A stretch of 64,000 nucleotides of DNA from Cocos nucifera (lineage: Eukaryota; Streptophyta; Magnoliopsida; Arecales; Arecaceae). Positions 33,062-45,838 of the stretch are shown piece after piece. The notes beneath the pieces were generated by a model. The model was given only the letters and a program-made list of their open reading frames with translations, was not told the DNA's origin and ran no database searches. Both the position numbers and the translations under genes were made by a program. How positions within the stretch are numbered: the first letter of the stretch is position 1; each line of letters opens with the position of its first letter. The DNA is taken from the NCBI GenBank assembly GCA_006176705.1, contig QRFJ01007241.1:1-64000 (forward strand), read 5' to 3'.

Positions 33062-35936
33062 TGTTAGAAAATGTGTCCTAAAGCCAATTATCTAAGTTGT
33101 AGATGATTGAAATTTATATATGAATTATCAAATAATAATAGTTATTTCGCTTATTCATCATAAAAGTTCTATCTTTCTTAAATGAACTCCTAAGTTATGG
33201 TGAAGTCCTTAGAACCATACTCAATCGATAAAGAAGGATTTATTGGATGGTTCTTAAATATTTTACGATCAAATAATAAGTTATTAATAAAGATGATAAT
33301 TTATCGAGTATAGGTTGCTATATATCATATACGTTGGTTGTTCTTGTAACCAAGTAGTGTGGAGATACTGGTATGATATGCAGGTAAGATGTAGAAGTAT
33401 ATTTGCATTGAACGTGACCAATGTAGCACTCTACTATCAAGAGTAGCTAGCTAAGGTCAATGGGTATAATTGTCCCTTAGATCTAAGATCACCATGATAA
33501 CTTGCAAGCAACTCACTATACTTTGGTGCCAACCTATCTATATTTTTAATATAGCAATGAAAGGTTTCTAGGTGCAGTCAAGTACTTGTAGAGTCGGTGT
33601 ATGAGTCAAGATGGGATTGACCACTCTTGATTAACTTTAGAAAGTGAATATCTTACTGTGCTTCAATTTAGCAAAATCTGGGCTTGGATAATCCTCATGA
33701 GGAGTCACAAAATTTACAAATTTTTGAGATACAATATGGATGACTTGTATGAGTATTGATAGCTAGCTCAAAGTTATCTTGAGAATTATTGGTCAAAGGG
33801 ATGAATTATATGATAACCATAGGCCAGGGTTCTAAGATTGTTGCTTTGCATATATTCGATCTATCCAAATGTCGGGTATTATTGCTAAATGATCATTTTT
33901 ATTAGTACAAAAATTAATTTTTATGCTATCGACTTATATTTAAACTTATTGGGTACACACATAAGAAGTTATTATCTGATCGGATGGTTGATCGATGATT
34001 AAGAATCATTCAATGATTGAATCATCAATGCAATTGATGATCGATCAAGTGCAAGTGTTGCAGGAGGATCAATTAGCAATTGAATTACTAATTGGCTTAA
34101 TTTGATTAAGCAATTGGGCTGAGATTGAGTCTAAATGAATTAGATTCAATTAAAATTAGTTTGGACTTAATTATGTTAAGTCTAATTAGTTTATTGGATA
34201 AGTCAGTTGCAAGGAAGAATAAGTCCTTGTTTAATTAGGACTTGAGTGCGCCTAATTTCTAATTTGATTAAAAATTAAATTAGATTTAAATTTTAATTTA
34301 ATATAATTTAATTGGGATCCTAGTTAGATTAGGGTCATCCTAAATTGGGTTACATTAATTCTAATTTAAATAGAATTTAAATCAAATTTGATCTAGTCTA
34401 AATAGGAGAGTCCTAGTTGCACCAGGACTCCTCCTATTCCTTTGCACCACTCAGAAACCCACACCCCACTTTTATTTCCTGATGTTTACATGATTTTTCC
34501 CTTGCCTAAGAAAGGTTTCCACGCCCACTCTTGGTTGATTTTGAAAAGGAATTTGAATTGGTCAAAGATGGGAAGTTGTTTTTCTTAGGACTTTAAATAG
34601 TTAAAGTTTTAAATGTCAAAAACTCGTCCTCCCTCTTTGTGATTTATTTCCCGTGCCTTCATATTTTTATGCACCCCTTATTTCCTCCTTTTTGTATATT
34701 GGTTTCTGGTTCTCCACACCAAAATTATAGGAGGTGGCATCTTAGAGTTGGATGCCACCAAGACTCCTTGGTTTGTTTCCTATTATGACTAGGTTTTGAC
34801 CTAGTCTTCCAATTAAATAGGGGGCACCTCCCATATTGTTTGTTGGCATGAAAACCTCTAGATTTTTAATGCAAAAGAGAGAAAGAAAAAGAGAGAAGGC
34901 GTGGGAGGTTTTGTGCTCCAAGGTTTTAGGCATGGTGGTCTGATTAGGACATGAAAGGTTCATGTCCTGATGAGAACAAAGAAAGAGAAGATTGTCTTCT
35001 CTTAGGGTTTCTTTGTAAATCTTTTTTTCTATCCTTTGAGGAATTGTTCCATGAAGAAAATCAGAGAGGAAGAGATGAGGGGCAGTGCTCCATGTTGTTG
35101 GGGCATTATGGTTTCTTTTGGACATGATATGATCATATCCTAATGTGAAGAAAAGTATAGAAGATGGTCTTCTCTTAGGGTTTCTTTGAGAGACCTTTTC
35201 TTCTTAATTTTTGAAGGATTTTTTCATGAGAAAAATCAAAGATAAAGAGACCTAGATCATGGGATAATTCTAGAAGAGAAGGTCTCTTCTTGTCTAGGCA
35301 TAAGGATCCATATAGGACATCAATGGTTGATATCCTGAAAGAAAAGATATGTCTTTTCTTAAAGCTTTTTCTTAACCCTTTTCTTTTCTACTTTTTGGGA
35401 GATCCAAAAGTTGGTCTTCTCCCTTCATCCTTCTTCTTATTCTTCATCTCTTGGAGTATTCGAGAGATCTGAAGATTTTTTTTTTATAAATCGACCATCA
35501 AAAAAAATCTTGGAGAAGCTAGCACTTCGAGCGGATCTTCGTTCGATGAACCCCCAATCTGCATAGCAATCTTGTGTGGACTATCCATAGAGGCTAGACA
35601 TGTTGTGTAGCTCCAAGCAACAAAGAACAATGTCGAATTTTAACTATGATGCTCTTGATCCAACAAAGATAAGAGATCTGATCTCTTTTGTAACCTAGAT
35701 GCGATCTAGGATTTCTAGAATAGTTCTAGAGCTAGGGTATTGATATGATTAATACCAATCTCTATTTTATCTTTTAGATTTATTCATAACCATGATATGT
35801 CATAGATATTAGATGTAGAATTTAGTGATTAGATCACATGCATAATTAGGTTAAATAATTTAATCTATCTTTCGCTGTATCTGATTTCAAAAAAGTTTCA
35901 AAATATATGCATAAAATCTTGCATGGTTTTCCAATA
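33062..35936 (+). repeat. 3' LTR of element C
   Basis: 2875 bp, starts TGTTAGAAAATGTGTCC, ends TTTCCAATA. Followed by TSD CTGAA (35937-35941). Confidence 0.9.
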
Positions 35937-35941
35937 CTGAA

Positions 35942-37983
35942 TAGGGTTCCTTCTAAAATCATTCTTACTACACCATATGAGATGTGGCATGGTAAGAAAT
36001 CGAGTTTGAGTCATCTTAAGATTTGAAGTTGTCCGGTCCATGTCAAAAGACAATAGGCGGATAAGTTAGAATCTAGGTCTCTTAGAGCTCGATTCATCGG
36101 ATATCCTAAGGAGTCATTAGGATATTATTTCTATCTTCTAGAGAACCATAATGTGATTGTGAGTCAACATGCTATCTTGCTTGAAAAATAGTTTATTCAA
36201 GATGGAGGCATGGAAAGATAGATCACGCTCAAAGAAAAAATTTTTGAAGAGCAATGAGCCAAGGAACCAGAGGAACTAGTTCAGTCTGAGCCGATCCGCA
36301 CACTTCTTCCTCCACCTCGTAAGTCAAGTATAGTTTTCCATCTTCTTAAGAGATACTTAGGCATTATTTTAGAGAATGTAGAGAAAATGTTCCTCATAAA
36401 AAATGGGGTACATGGAGATGATTCCAAAATCTATGATGAGGTGTATCATATATTGACTCCAAAAAATGGCAAGAGGCAATAAAGTCAGAAATTGACTCAA
36501 TGCCTTGAGCTAAGTCTGGACTTTGGCAGATCCACCTAAAGGTATTGTACCTATTGGATATAAATAGATCTTCAAGAGAAAGATTGGTGTAGATGAAAAT
36601 GTAAAGACATTTAAAGCTAGGTTAGTGGTGAAAGGATATAATTAGCGCAAAGGCATTGACTATTAAGATTTCTTCTCGCTAGTGGCCATGCTTAAATCTA
36701 TCTGCATATTGTTTGCCATTGCAGTATATTTTGATTATGGAATATAGCAAATAGATGTGAAAATAGTATTCTTAAATGCATATCTTGAGAAAGATATCTA
36801 TATGGAATAGCCACTTGGTTTCACCTTCAGTGATCATGATCATAAGGTTTGTAAGCTGCAAAGATCCATCTATGGACTTAAGCAAGCATCTCGGAGCTAG
36901 AATGTTTATTTCAATGATATGATCAAATTATTTAGTTTCATCAAAAATGAGGAGGATCCCTGTATGTTCAAGAAGATTAGTGGGAGCACTATTGTCTTCC
37001 TTGTATTGTACATGGATGATATCCTTCTGATTGGGAATGATATTTCTATATTGACCTCGGTCAAGGTTTGGTTGTCTAAAGAGTTTTCTATGAAAGACCT
37101 AAGTGAGGCATCCTTTATTTTGGAGATCAAGATTGATAGAAATAGATTGAGGAGGATGCTAGGTTTATCATAGAAGATGTATATTGAGGAAGTGCTAAAA
37201 AGATTCAGCATGGAGAACTCCAAGAGAGGTCTTGTATCCTTCAGATATGGTATTCATCTCTCCAAAAAGATGTCCCCCAACATACTGGAAGAGATTGAAT
37301 GCATGAGCAAGATCTCTTATGCTTCGGTAATAGGAAGCCTCATGTATGCCATGCTTTGTACACGACCTGATATCACCCTTGTTGTGAGTATCACAAGTAG
37401 GTATTAGTCAAATCTAGGTGAAGAGCATTGGACTTATGTGAAATGTATCCTTAAGTACTTGAGAAGGACTAAGGATATGTTCTTGATCTTTGATAATGAG
37501 GAACACCAAGTATAGGGATATACTAATTCAGATTTTATGTCCGATATTAATGATCAAAAGTCGACATCAGTAAGTCTATCCTTATGCAATGATGGTACTA
37601 TGAGCTAAAAGAGTTCCAAGCAGATATTGATTGTAGACTCCACCATAAAAGCATAGTACATCGCTATCTCGAAAGCTGCGAAGGAGGCATTCTAGTTCAA
37701 GAAGTTTGTTGCGGAGCTAGAAGTGATGCCATCTGATGCTGTCCCTCTACATTGTGATAACAATGGCACCTTAGCCCTAGCTAAGGAGTCAAGATCTCAT
37801 CAGAAATCTAAGCACATTAAGCAACGGTTCCACCTCATCCATGATTATCTTGAGAAGGGATATGTCGAGATGAAGAGAGTCGGCACCATGGACAATGCAG
37901 CTAACCCACTGATGAAGCCTTTGAGCCAACAAAAGACTAAAGCCCATCTTAAGATATTGGAACCTAGATTTACAACTAATTGA
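35942..37983 (+). pseudogene. copia element D: integrase end, RT and RNase H
   Basis: Resumes the D polyprotein at RVPSKIILTTPYEMWHGKK after element C. RT reads RXVVKGYN, then QIDVKXVFLNAYLEKDIYM, KVCKLQRSIYGLKQASRS, and the active-site box LYMDDILLIGND (YMDD at 37009-37020), which is intact. RNase H covers about 37440-37980: GYTNSDF, STSVSLSLCNDG, VPLHCDNNGTLALAKE, KHIKQRFHLIHDYLEKG. Open stretches (36919-37173, 37177-37407, 37723-37983) are split mainly by single stops, mostly TAG at conserved Trp/Gln sites, so this is an old copy decayed by point mutation. Confidence 0.9.
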
Positions 37984-37992
37984 CTTTAGGTC

Positions 37993-38001
37993 AAGTGGGA
38001 G
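37993..38001 (+). other. polypurine tract of element D
   Basis: AAGTGGGAG, two bases before the TGTTAGACG start of the 3' LTR. Confidence 0.8.
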
Positions 38002-38003
38002 TT

Positions 38004-40318
38004 TGTTAGACGTATGCCCTAGAAGCCAGATTGGTCAATACTTATAATACATTTTAAAGACATAATTTATAATTTTAATTTATTATTAATAAAATTTGAA
38101 TTATTCTTTCAATCACATCTATATATTATGTGTCCATGATTCATCCATTGGGTTAATGAGTATGATAACACATATTTTTAAAAATTAAGAATTTAAGACA
38201 TGTATTATCATAATTAACTCATAAACTATTTTCGTTCATAGGATCATCATAAAGATGGTGATTGATCCAAAAGATTGGTGTATAATTGCTTCTTAAGAAT
38301 AGATGAGTCTTAAATTTATGGTGTGGAGAGACCAGAGTGAAAGTATAGAAGCTGGTTAAGAACAAGGATACTGAGCATGATCAACTTTAAGCAATCATAA
38401 GAAAGTATATCTTCTAGTCAATGACTCGCTCGTTGTAGCAGTTGTGTGTCTAGTTCTTTGACCTGAGGTGCATCGATATTTTATCTTGAAGATGTTATAG
38501 TTTGACTACATAACTCAATTTCCTAGCAATTTCGAATCTTAAGGTGTATGTTGGCTATAGCATGTTCATTGTAGGAATTGGATCACACCAAGATGGAATT
38601 TATCAATCTTGATAGAGGAAGAGTAATTCTATGGTAATCATGAGATTGAGTCTTAAAACCCATGGCCATGGTAGTATGAAATAATAGAAAGGTATTTCTA
38701 TTAGGATTTCACATCAGACTCGAATCGATTGATTCAATCATGTGATGGGTATTAGGTTTAACTAGTCAACCTTAACCTAAATTCCATCGGAACTCATGAT
38801 GGAAAAATTGAATTACAAAATAGTTGCATCGAGAGGTTCTTATTCAGTGCTGATGGATTGCCATCACATACTATTAGGTATCACTGGTAGATTATGAAAC
38901 TAATTAAAATTATCTTGATGATTGATAATTCTAATTGGGTGAATTCAAAAAATTTTTGATCCATTAAAAAATATTTCGATGATATCAATGATGGAGATCA
39001 TAACATATCCCATTATCATACAGAATTGAACGTATAGGGTCATACAAATAAGGGTTTGGGTTTGGATGTTTTCAATTAGACTTATGTAGTCTGATTGATT
39101 TGGATTTGATCCAATTAGATTCAAGAAAATCATGCTAGCATATGATTGAATCTATTTTTTTCTGCACTGGATTTTCTGATTGTTTGGATTTAATCAAATT
39201 GGATTTGGCTTATCTAGAAACCCTCCTTTGGGCTTGTCCTAATTAGACTAGGACCATGTCCTAATGTCTTAAAGGATAAAGATGACGGGGTGCTAAGAGT
39301 TGGCGCCCCACCACCTTTGACCAAGTCTTCATGCGCATAGGAGAGGGGTGCACACCCCCTTGAATTTCTCTAGGAGCGTGCACCCCTAGATATCCACTTT
39401 TTGAGAGAGAGAAATGGGGCACATGCTCCCTTGTTTTCTTCCCTTTTGTGCACCTCAAATGGATAAGGATGAGGGAGTTAGAGAGGAGGTTGGAGTTTGA
39501 TTTAATTTGAACTCATCTGACTTGTTCAAATAGAGTTTAAATTAAAACAAACTCATGGAGGTTTTTATTTGGCACCAAATCACTCTTATTTGATAAGAGT
39601 GGCACATGCCCAGATGGTATTTTATGCAACAAAATGCATGGAAAAATTTAGATGGGGTGCCTAACATGGATGAAGAGTCCTTCTGCTTTTGAAACTTTGA
39701 TACGGTCAAAGTCTAAAAGCCCTAGGACTTTAGGTCTCCTATTTTTCTATAAATAGGGGACTAGACCAAAGGGTTTGGCCATTCAATGAAGCCCTACTCC
39801 TCCCTCTCCACACCTCCTCCCTTCTCCAGATCCTCTCTCTCTCACACCTGTGTTGGGCTGATCAAGGCTTTGAGAGTCAAAGTGCTGTCCATGCAAGAAG
39901 AAGATGGAGTTATGATCATGTGTCGATCGAAGTGCTGTAGGTGATATGATCAAAGGTAGAAGAGGAGATCTAGAAATGATTTACCAAAATTAGATTGAGC
40001 AAGGAGAAAACATTCGGATTTGATCCGAGTGGATACTGGTAGAGGCTGGGTGTGTGCCCGATTAGAAGCGAACCTCTACCTTGGATTTAGATAATCACAA
40101 TGAGAGATTGTCTACCTACACCAGGTGGTATTACTAATATCCTATGTATGCCTTCCTTTTAGATCTAGATATAACAATTAGATCTATGAATCCTTAGATC
40201 AGATCGGATTAGAGAAAATTTTAAAATTTCACTGCATCAGATCCGATCTGATCAGGCCGATCTAAAAGATCCTTTAAATAAATAATTAAACAAAGAAACC
40301 TAAATTAAAATCTCTTCA
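38004..40318 (+). repeat. 3' LTR of element D
   Basis: 2315 bp, starts TGTTAGACGTATGCCC and ends AAATCTCTTCA. Matches the solo LTR at 11690-14001 in order and length. TATA box TATAAATA at 39748-39755, followed by a CT-rich leader. Confidence 0.85.
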
Positions 40319-40780
40319 TAGATATTAAGTTGAGCAATTTTCTGCCATTGTAGATGTGTGGGCACTTTATTGGTGTTGATTATTCTTGGCTGGATATAGT
40401 AATTCAGTTGCACCAGAAAAGCACAACCACTCTATGACATGAGATATTATGGGGTGGAGATGGGGTTGGATCCTAATAATTATTAGGTGAGGGACTTAAT
40501 GATGGTTTCATCTTGTGTGAACAGCGGGTTTGACTTAACTAAGAAATGGGCCAATAATTGTCTGGTGAGGCTTTAGAACTTAAAGACCGGTGACCACTGC
40601 AACTTGCTTAGGAAAGCATTGACTAAGAGTTGTTCACCTATTGATTGATCTATCATCAATAACTATTAGATATGGTGGTGTACAATCGGTGGGATTGTAG
40701 TACCCACTTGAAATTTGAGTTAAAAGATTTTCATTTCTCTACTTGAGGAGTGTGGGAGATTCAAGAAAATAGTGAAAGAT
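40319..40780. other. unassigned repeat-like region
   Basis: About 460 bp between the end of the D LTR and the presumed gypsy LTR of F. No open frame, TIR or LTR end was recognised. It may be an earlier part of the F LTR or the sequence into which D inserted. Confidence 0.35.
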
Positions 40781-41690
40781 AGTTTATTTTTAAAAATAAA
40801 ATCCTTAAAACAAATTAATACAAGTCAATTATAATGTCTAACTAGAATCTTCTTGATAAACACTTAAATTAAGTCACTAATGGCACTAAATATTATAATA
40901 ATTGATAATATTTTATTGAAATTTGATGCTCTCTAGTCTATTTTATAGGTAATCAAGAGTTTAGGCTCATACAACTTTAGTTGGATTTAAATTAGTTCAA
41001 ATTCAAATGAATCAAGCAACCAACTCAAGGGCTAATCAAATTCGAGTATGAACATGACTTACTCATAAAGGGATCAGATGCAAGTTCTCAAGATTCAAAG
41101 GTCTAGATTAGAAGATAACTATTCATATGGATCTAAGTGTGAACATGACTTAAATATTAATAGCTTAGAAATAACTCATCAAAGACCCAAGTTCTCTCCA
41201 AGCTGCTGTCTCTCTCTCTTCTCTAAAAGTCTAGGGGACGTACTAACCATAGCACACCTTCCATCAAAACTAGGAGAGGTCCTAATCTTAATACCGCTAT
41301 CCTTCTTTTCTATATTCCCATACTTCCATCTATCTTTTTTTTTTAGAGTTTCTGGATCAAGTCTTTCTACCATCCTATCGCAATCTGCATGCAGAAAGAT
41401 GAAAGGATTTAAGAAGGCACACCTACCATCGAGCATAGCTAGAAGATCAACTTAGTTTAGTTGTCTTGTATCGCACTTTTATTTCTTTTCCTTTATACAT
41501 GCTTCTTTATTAGATTAATGAAAAGTCATTTTATTATGATTTTCTTGTTTCTTTCTTAGTTTCTTACAATCTATTATTCTTTTCTTTTATATTTTCAAAA
41601 TAATCAACTAAAATTTCTATGGATATGATCTCGACTCATCTTATCTACATAGTAGTGAGTAGGGTTAATTTTGGTGTGCTACGACATGCA
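40781..41690 (+). repeat. 5' LTR of gypsy element F (start unclear)
   Basis: The 3' end of a gypsy-type LTR in plus orientation, ending GACATGCA before a PBS. The last 60 bases (ATCTCGACTCATC ... GTAGTGAGTAGGGTTAATTTTGG) resemble the ends of the Athila-type LTRs here. C/T-rich leader at about 41190-41230. The LTR start is not fixed and may lie upstream of 40781. Confidence 0.5.
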
Positions 41691-41697
41691 CCAAATT

Positions 41698-41715
41698 TGG
41701 CACAATTATTGGAGA
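41698..41715 (+). other. primer-binding site of gypsy element F
   Basis: TGGCACAATTATTGGAGA, seven bases after the LTR end. It resembles the E primer-binding site and the Asp-tRNA-type PBS, with several transitions. Confidence 0.6.
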
Positions 41716-42279
41716 TCTTAGCATGATTATTTTGAAAAAAAATCTATAAAATCTATAAAAAATATTATATTTTACTACTTTCTAGTTTTTATTTCTTACT
41801 TTAGATTACTTTACTATCTTTCTAGTAAAATAATTTTCTACCTTTTATATATATTTGATTTTCTACCTATTTTAGACCTACCTCTTATTTACTTTCTTTT
41901 TAATATATTCTTTAGATATAAAAATATATTTTTACCTTTTAATTGATTGCCTTGAATAGAAGATTAAATTTCTTGCTTTAATCATAGGATATCTAGTTGC
42001 CTTATTTTTTTAACTTAATTTAGATCTTTTTATAGACTCTTTAAATATTCTCACACCTAATTAATCTAATTAAAAACTTACTTCTTATTCCTTCTTACTT
42101 AAAGATAACACAACATAAAAAGAAAACAAAATACTATATAACACTTAACTAAAATAAAGAAACTAATTAAACCGTAAAAGATTCTTACTTATATTAGACA
42201 TTCTTTTATTTTGTATTGCATATTTTCATAAAACATCTTAAGGGCATAACCCATAAACAATATAAGGTAGGAATTTCAT
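41716..42279 (+). other. AT-rich leader of element F
   Basis: Non-coding, AT-rich. No gag frame is reached before the copia LTR of G starts at about 42280. Confidence 0.5.
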
Positions 42280-42508
42280 TGAAAGAATAAGTGCCCTACA
42301 AGCTAATCACAAGGATGATATGAGAGAATTTTTCTATATATTCTTCCAACTCATGTAATGATATTTATTCTGATATTAATAAAATAAGATATTTTGATTC
42401 ATCATTTTAATTGCATCTTTTTATATTTAAAGATTACGATAAACTCTAAAGATTAGGACTAGGAGACATGAATGGGTCATGTCCGTGATACCTAAAATCT
42501 TAAATATT
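42280..42508 (+). repeat. LTR of copia element G, first part
   Basis: Starts near TGAAAGAATAAGTGCCCTAC and follows the layout of a copia LTR start (CTAATCACAAGGATGATATG; ATTAATAAAATAAG). It is split at 42508 by a CACTA transposon and resumes at 50053 with CCTAGTAATAGGAACATT. The last three bases (ATT) are the CACTA TSD. The exact start is approximate. Confidence 0.65.
42506..42508. repeat. CACTA target-site duplication (left)
   Basis: ATT, repeated at 50053-50055. Three bases is the rule for CACTA transposons. Confidence 0.85.
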
Positions 42509-43029
42509 CACTATAAGAAAAATGAATATTAGTGATGGTAAAATATTTTATCACTAAAAATGACTTTTTTCAACCATAATACCGAATAAAAAATTTGCCA
42601 TCAATAATAGTATTAGTGATGGCAATATTAATATTAGTGACAACAAACACCGTCTCTAAAAGCCTAAAAATTTAATGAACATATTTAAAAATAACAAAAA
42701 TATTAGCGATGGTATATTTTGATTATTAGCAATAAAGAATTTATCATCACTAATAACATGCTATTAGTGATGGCGTGGCTGCTCCTAAAATTATTTAAAA
42801 TTTTTAAATAATTTTATAACATAAAATAGGTATCATCGATGGTGATTTTGAATATTAGCAATTAAGAAATTACCATCACTAATAATTTTTTTAAAAAATA
42901 ACTTAGAAAGAAAAGATTATTTTAAAAATTTATTGGTGATGAAATTAGCGATAGATGACTAGCTGTCACTAATAAAATAGGAGTTAGTGACGGAATTAGC
43001 AATGGAATGTTTTTGGTCACTAATAATCC

Positions 43030-44270
43030 AAACTATGACCCAATCCAATTCGAACTCGATTCGAATTCAATTCAAAATTCTGCCAAACCTAATTAAATTA
43101 GACTTTGAATTCAAATCCTACTTAAATTATAAAATTTAATTAACTTTAAATTAGATCAAGATTAATTAAATTAAATTTGATTTAAATCAATTAGCAAAAA
43201 TTAGTTTTTAATTTGGGTTCAATTAGAAATCCTATCAATCTTAATTCAATTAGACTTTTAATTCAAGTCCTACTTGGATAGTAAAACCTAATTATCTTTA
43301 AATTATGTCAAGTCTAATTAAATTTATAAAATATTTAAATCAATTAGGAGAAATTAATTTTTAATTTGAATTTAATTTAAATTTAATTTTAAAATTCTAT
43401 CAATCCTAATTCAATTAGACTTTTAATTCAAGCCCTACTTAGATAATAAAACCTCATTACCTTCAAATTAAGTCAAGTCTAATTTAATTTAATTTAATTT
43501 AAATCAATTAGAAGAAAATAATAATTTGGATTTGATTCGAATCGAATTCAAACTAGATTCGAATCTAATTCAAAATTCTATCAAATATAATTTAATTAGG
43601 CTTCGAATCCAAATCCTACGTAGACTATAAAGCCTAATTGGTCTTAAATTAAGTCAAAATTAATCAAATTAAAGTCAATTTAAATCAATTAGGAGAAAGT
43701 AATTTTCAACTTGGGTTCATTTCAAATCTAATTCATACCTGATTTGAATTCAATTAGAAAACTTATCAATCCTAATTCAATTAGACTTTAAAATCCAATC
43801 CTTACATGGATAGTAAAATCTAATTAACTTCATATTAAGTCAAGCCTAATTAAATTTAATCTAATTATAATCAATTAACAGAAAATGATTTTTAATTTGG
43901 GTTCGATCTAAATGCAATTGGAACTCGATTCGAATTCAATTCGAAATATCCAGTCTAACTTAATTCAATTAGACTTTAAATCTAAATCCTAATTAGATTA
44001 CAAAATTTAATTATATTCAAATTAAGTCAAGTCTAATTAAATTTTATATAATTTAAATCAATTATAAAAAAATATTTTTTAATTTAGGTTTGATTCAAAT
44101 TTAATTCAAATTCGATTCGAATCCAATTTGAAATTATGTTAAATCTAATTCAATTAGACTTTGAATCCAAGTTTTACTCAAAATATTAAAATCCAATTAG
44201 CATCAAATCAGGTCAAGACTAATGAAATTAAATCTAATTTAATGCAATTAGGACTTGATTCATAAATTAA
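43030..44270. repeat. AT-rich tandem array in CACTA (about 180-bp unit)
   Basis: The marker AATTNAATTAGACTTT recurs near 43088, 43238, 43405, 43586, 43766, 43959 and 44144, giving about seven units of roughly 150-193 bp. Each has AATTTGGGTTC, GATTCGAATTC-like and TTAGGAGAAA-like blocks. Not coding. Confidence 0.75.
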
Positions 44271-44299
44271 TTAAGTCAAAAAATTTAATAAAGTTAAAT

Positions 44300-44560
44300 A
44301 TTAATTTTTAACCATCCAAAAAATGACTTAGAAGGATAAAAAAATTTAATAAAAAAAATTTATTAATGATGGCTTTAGCAATGGCATGAATACCATCGCT
44401 AATAATATAAAAAAATTATTTTTGCTATATGATTATTAGCGATGGAAAGACTGTTACCAACAAAATTTACCATCACTAATAATTTTCTAAATATTAGCGA
44501 CGGTAAATGGTTATTAGCGATGACATATGCCATCGCTAATATTCTTCATGCCTCATTTTC
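44300..44560. repeat. internal cluster of CACTA subterminal motifs
   Basis: GCGATGG and CCATCGCTAATA motifs in both orientations, similar to the outer ends. Another short cluster lies at 45688-45740. They bracket the pyrimidine-rich array. Confidence 0.7.
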
Positions 44561-45600
44561 GCCCACCTCGTCACATGCCCTCATTTTCCCCCATGTCACC
44601 ACCCTTCGCCCCCTCATTTTCCCCACCTCATTGTCCATCGCATCCTCATTTTCCCACCAGCCCCTTGCCCTCCACCATTTTTATCCCCCACTGCCACTGT
44701 CCTCTCCCCCACTCTTCAATCCCCCAACCACCCCCTCTCTCCCCTAGCCAGCGGCCTCCTCCCAACTGCATCCAACCCGCCTACCTGAGCCTTCGGCTGC
44801 CTCCCACCTCTCCGAGCCCTTAGCCATCTCGATCCCTCTGGCTGCACTCGACCTGCCTCTCCAAGCCACCTCATCCAGCCCTCTTTCCCCCTGGCTGCCT
44901 CCTACCTCCTTTCCAAAACCCCCGACCGCCTCCTGCCTTCCTGAACCTCCGATCGTTCAGTTCCCCCGCCACCTCCTCTCTCCCATAGTTTTTGTTCCCT
45001 CGCCACTCCTTCTCTCCCATAGTTCTATTCTCTCGCCACTCCCTCTCTCCCTTGGCCAACGGCCTCCCCTGAATGCACCCGACCCACCTCCTCGAGCGGC
45101 CTTACCCGACCCTCTCTCCCCTCGGCCACCTCCTGCCTCCTTCCTAGAACTCCTGGCTGCCTCCTGCCTCCTCGAACTCCTGGCTATTCGATTCCCCTAC
45201 CACTCCCCTCTTCCCTATCATTCTGTTTCCCCATCACCCCCTCTCTCCCCGCTGACCACCTCCTGCCTCCTTCTCCGAACCCTTGGTCACCTCCTACCTC
45301 CCCAAACCTCCGATCGTTTGGTTCCCCCACCACCCCTCCTCTGCCCCCATTTTGTTCCCTCGCCACCCCCTCTCTCCTCCCAACTACCTCTTGCCTTGTT
45401 CCCTGAACCTCCGACCACCTCTTACCTCCCAGAATCTCTGACCCTTTGGTTCACCCGCCATCCCCTCTCTCCCCTGGCCATCTCCCCTCGGCTGCATTCA
45501 GTCTGCCTCTCCGAACCCCCAGCCGCCTTCTGCCTCCTTGAGCCCCCGAGTGCAAGCTTCCAATCTTCCCATGGTTTCATTTGTGGCTGCATTCCTAAGC
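44561..45600. repeat. pyrimidine-rich GC-rich minisatellite in CACTA
   Basis: About 1 kb dominated by C and T on the plus strand, in clear contrast to the AT-rich surroundings. Phrases such as CCACCTCCTGCCTCC, CTCCGATCGTT and CCCCCTCTCTCCC recur at roughly 150-200 bp. Open frames occur on both strands, which the skewed base composition alone would give. No protein was recognised. Confidence 0.7.
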
Positions 45601-45838
45601 CTTAGTCCCTACTCGCCTGTGCCTCCTTATGCCTCAATTCTTGTATGCCAGCCCGTGCCTCAGTTCTGTATAGTAGCTTTCTTCTATTATGAGTATTGGC
45701 GATGGTATTAGTGATAGCTACTACCATCAATAAAAAATATTTTTTTTAAAAAAATTATATTAATTAAGTATAATTAGATATTAAAAATTATTTTAAATAT
45801 GTATAAATTTGTATGGGATTTGGGTTCTAGCAATGAAA

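Larger units (their letters stand above)
25569..35936 (+). mobile_element. copia element C (long LTR, decayed)
   Basis: A complete 10.4-kb copia element in plus orientation, with 2.8-kb LTRs, tRNA-Met PBS, decayed gag-protease-integrase-RT-RNase H and a 5-bp TSD (CTAAA/CTGAA). It splits the D integrase at an N-R-V-P-S motif; removing it restores the frame. The RT middle is deleted. About 29 of the first 265 LTR bases differ between the copies, mostly transitions, so it is an old insertion. Long LTRs and coding motifs suggest the Angela-like branch, but lineage was not tested. Confidence 0.88.

Noticed and set aside
34742..35125. 127-codon minus-strand frame, also present in part at 27168-27392
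   Set aside because: It lies in both LTRs of element C at the same place but is antisense to the element and is broken in the 5' copy.
41078..41455. Overlapping frames on both strands (125 and 85 codons)
   Set aside because: They lie in the presumed LTR of gypsy element F just upstream of a PBS and resemble no known protein.
44442..45605. Long Pro/Ser-rich open frames in the C/T-rich part of the CACTA element
   Set aside because: The strand is almost free of A-rich stop codons because of its base composition, and the frames follow tandem repeats. No domain is visible.
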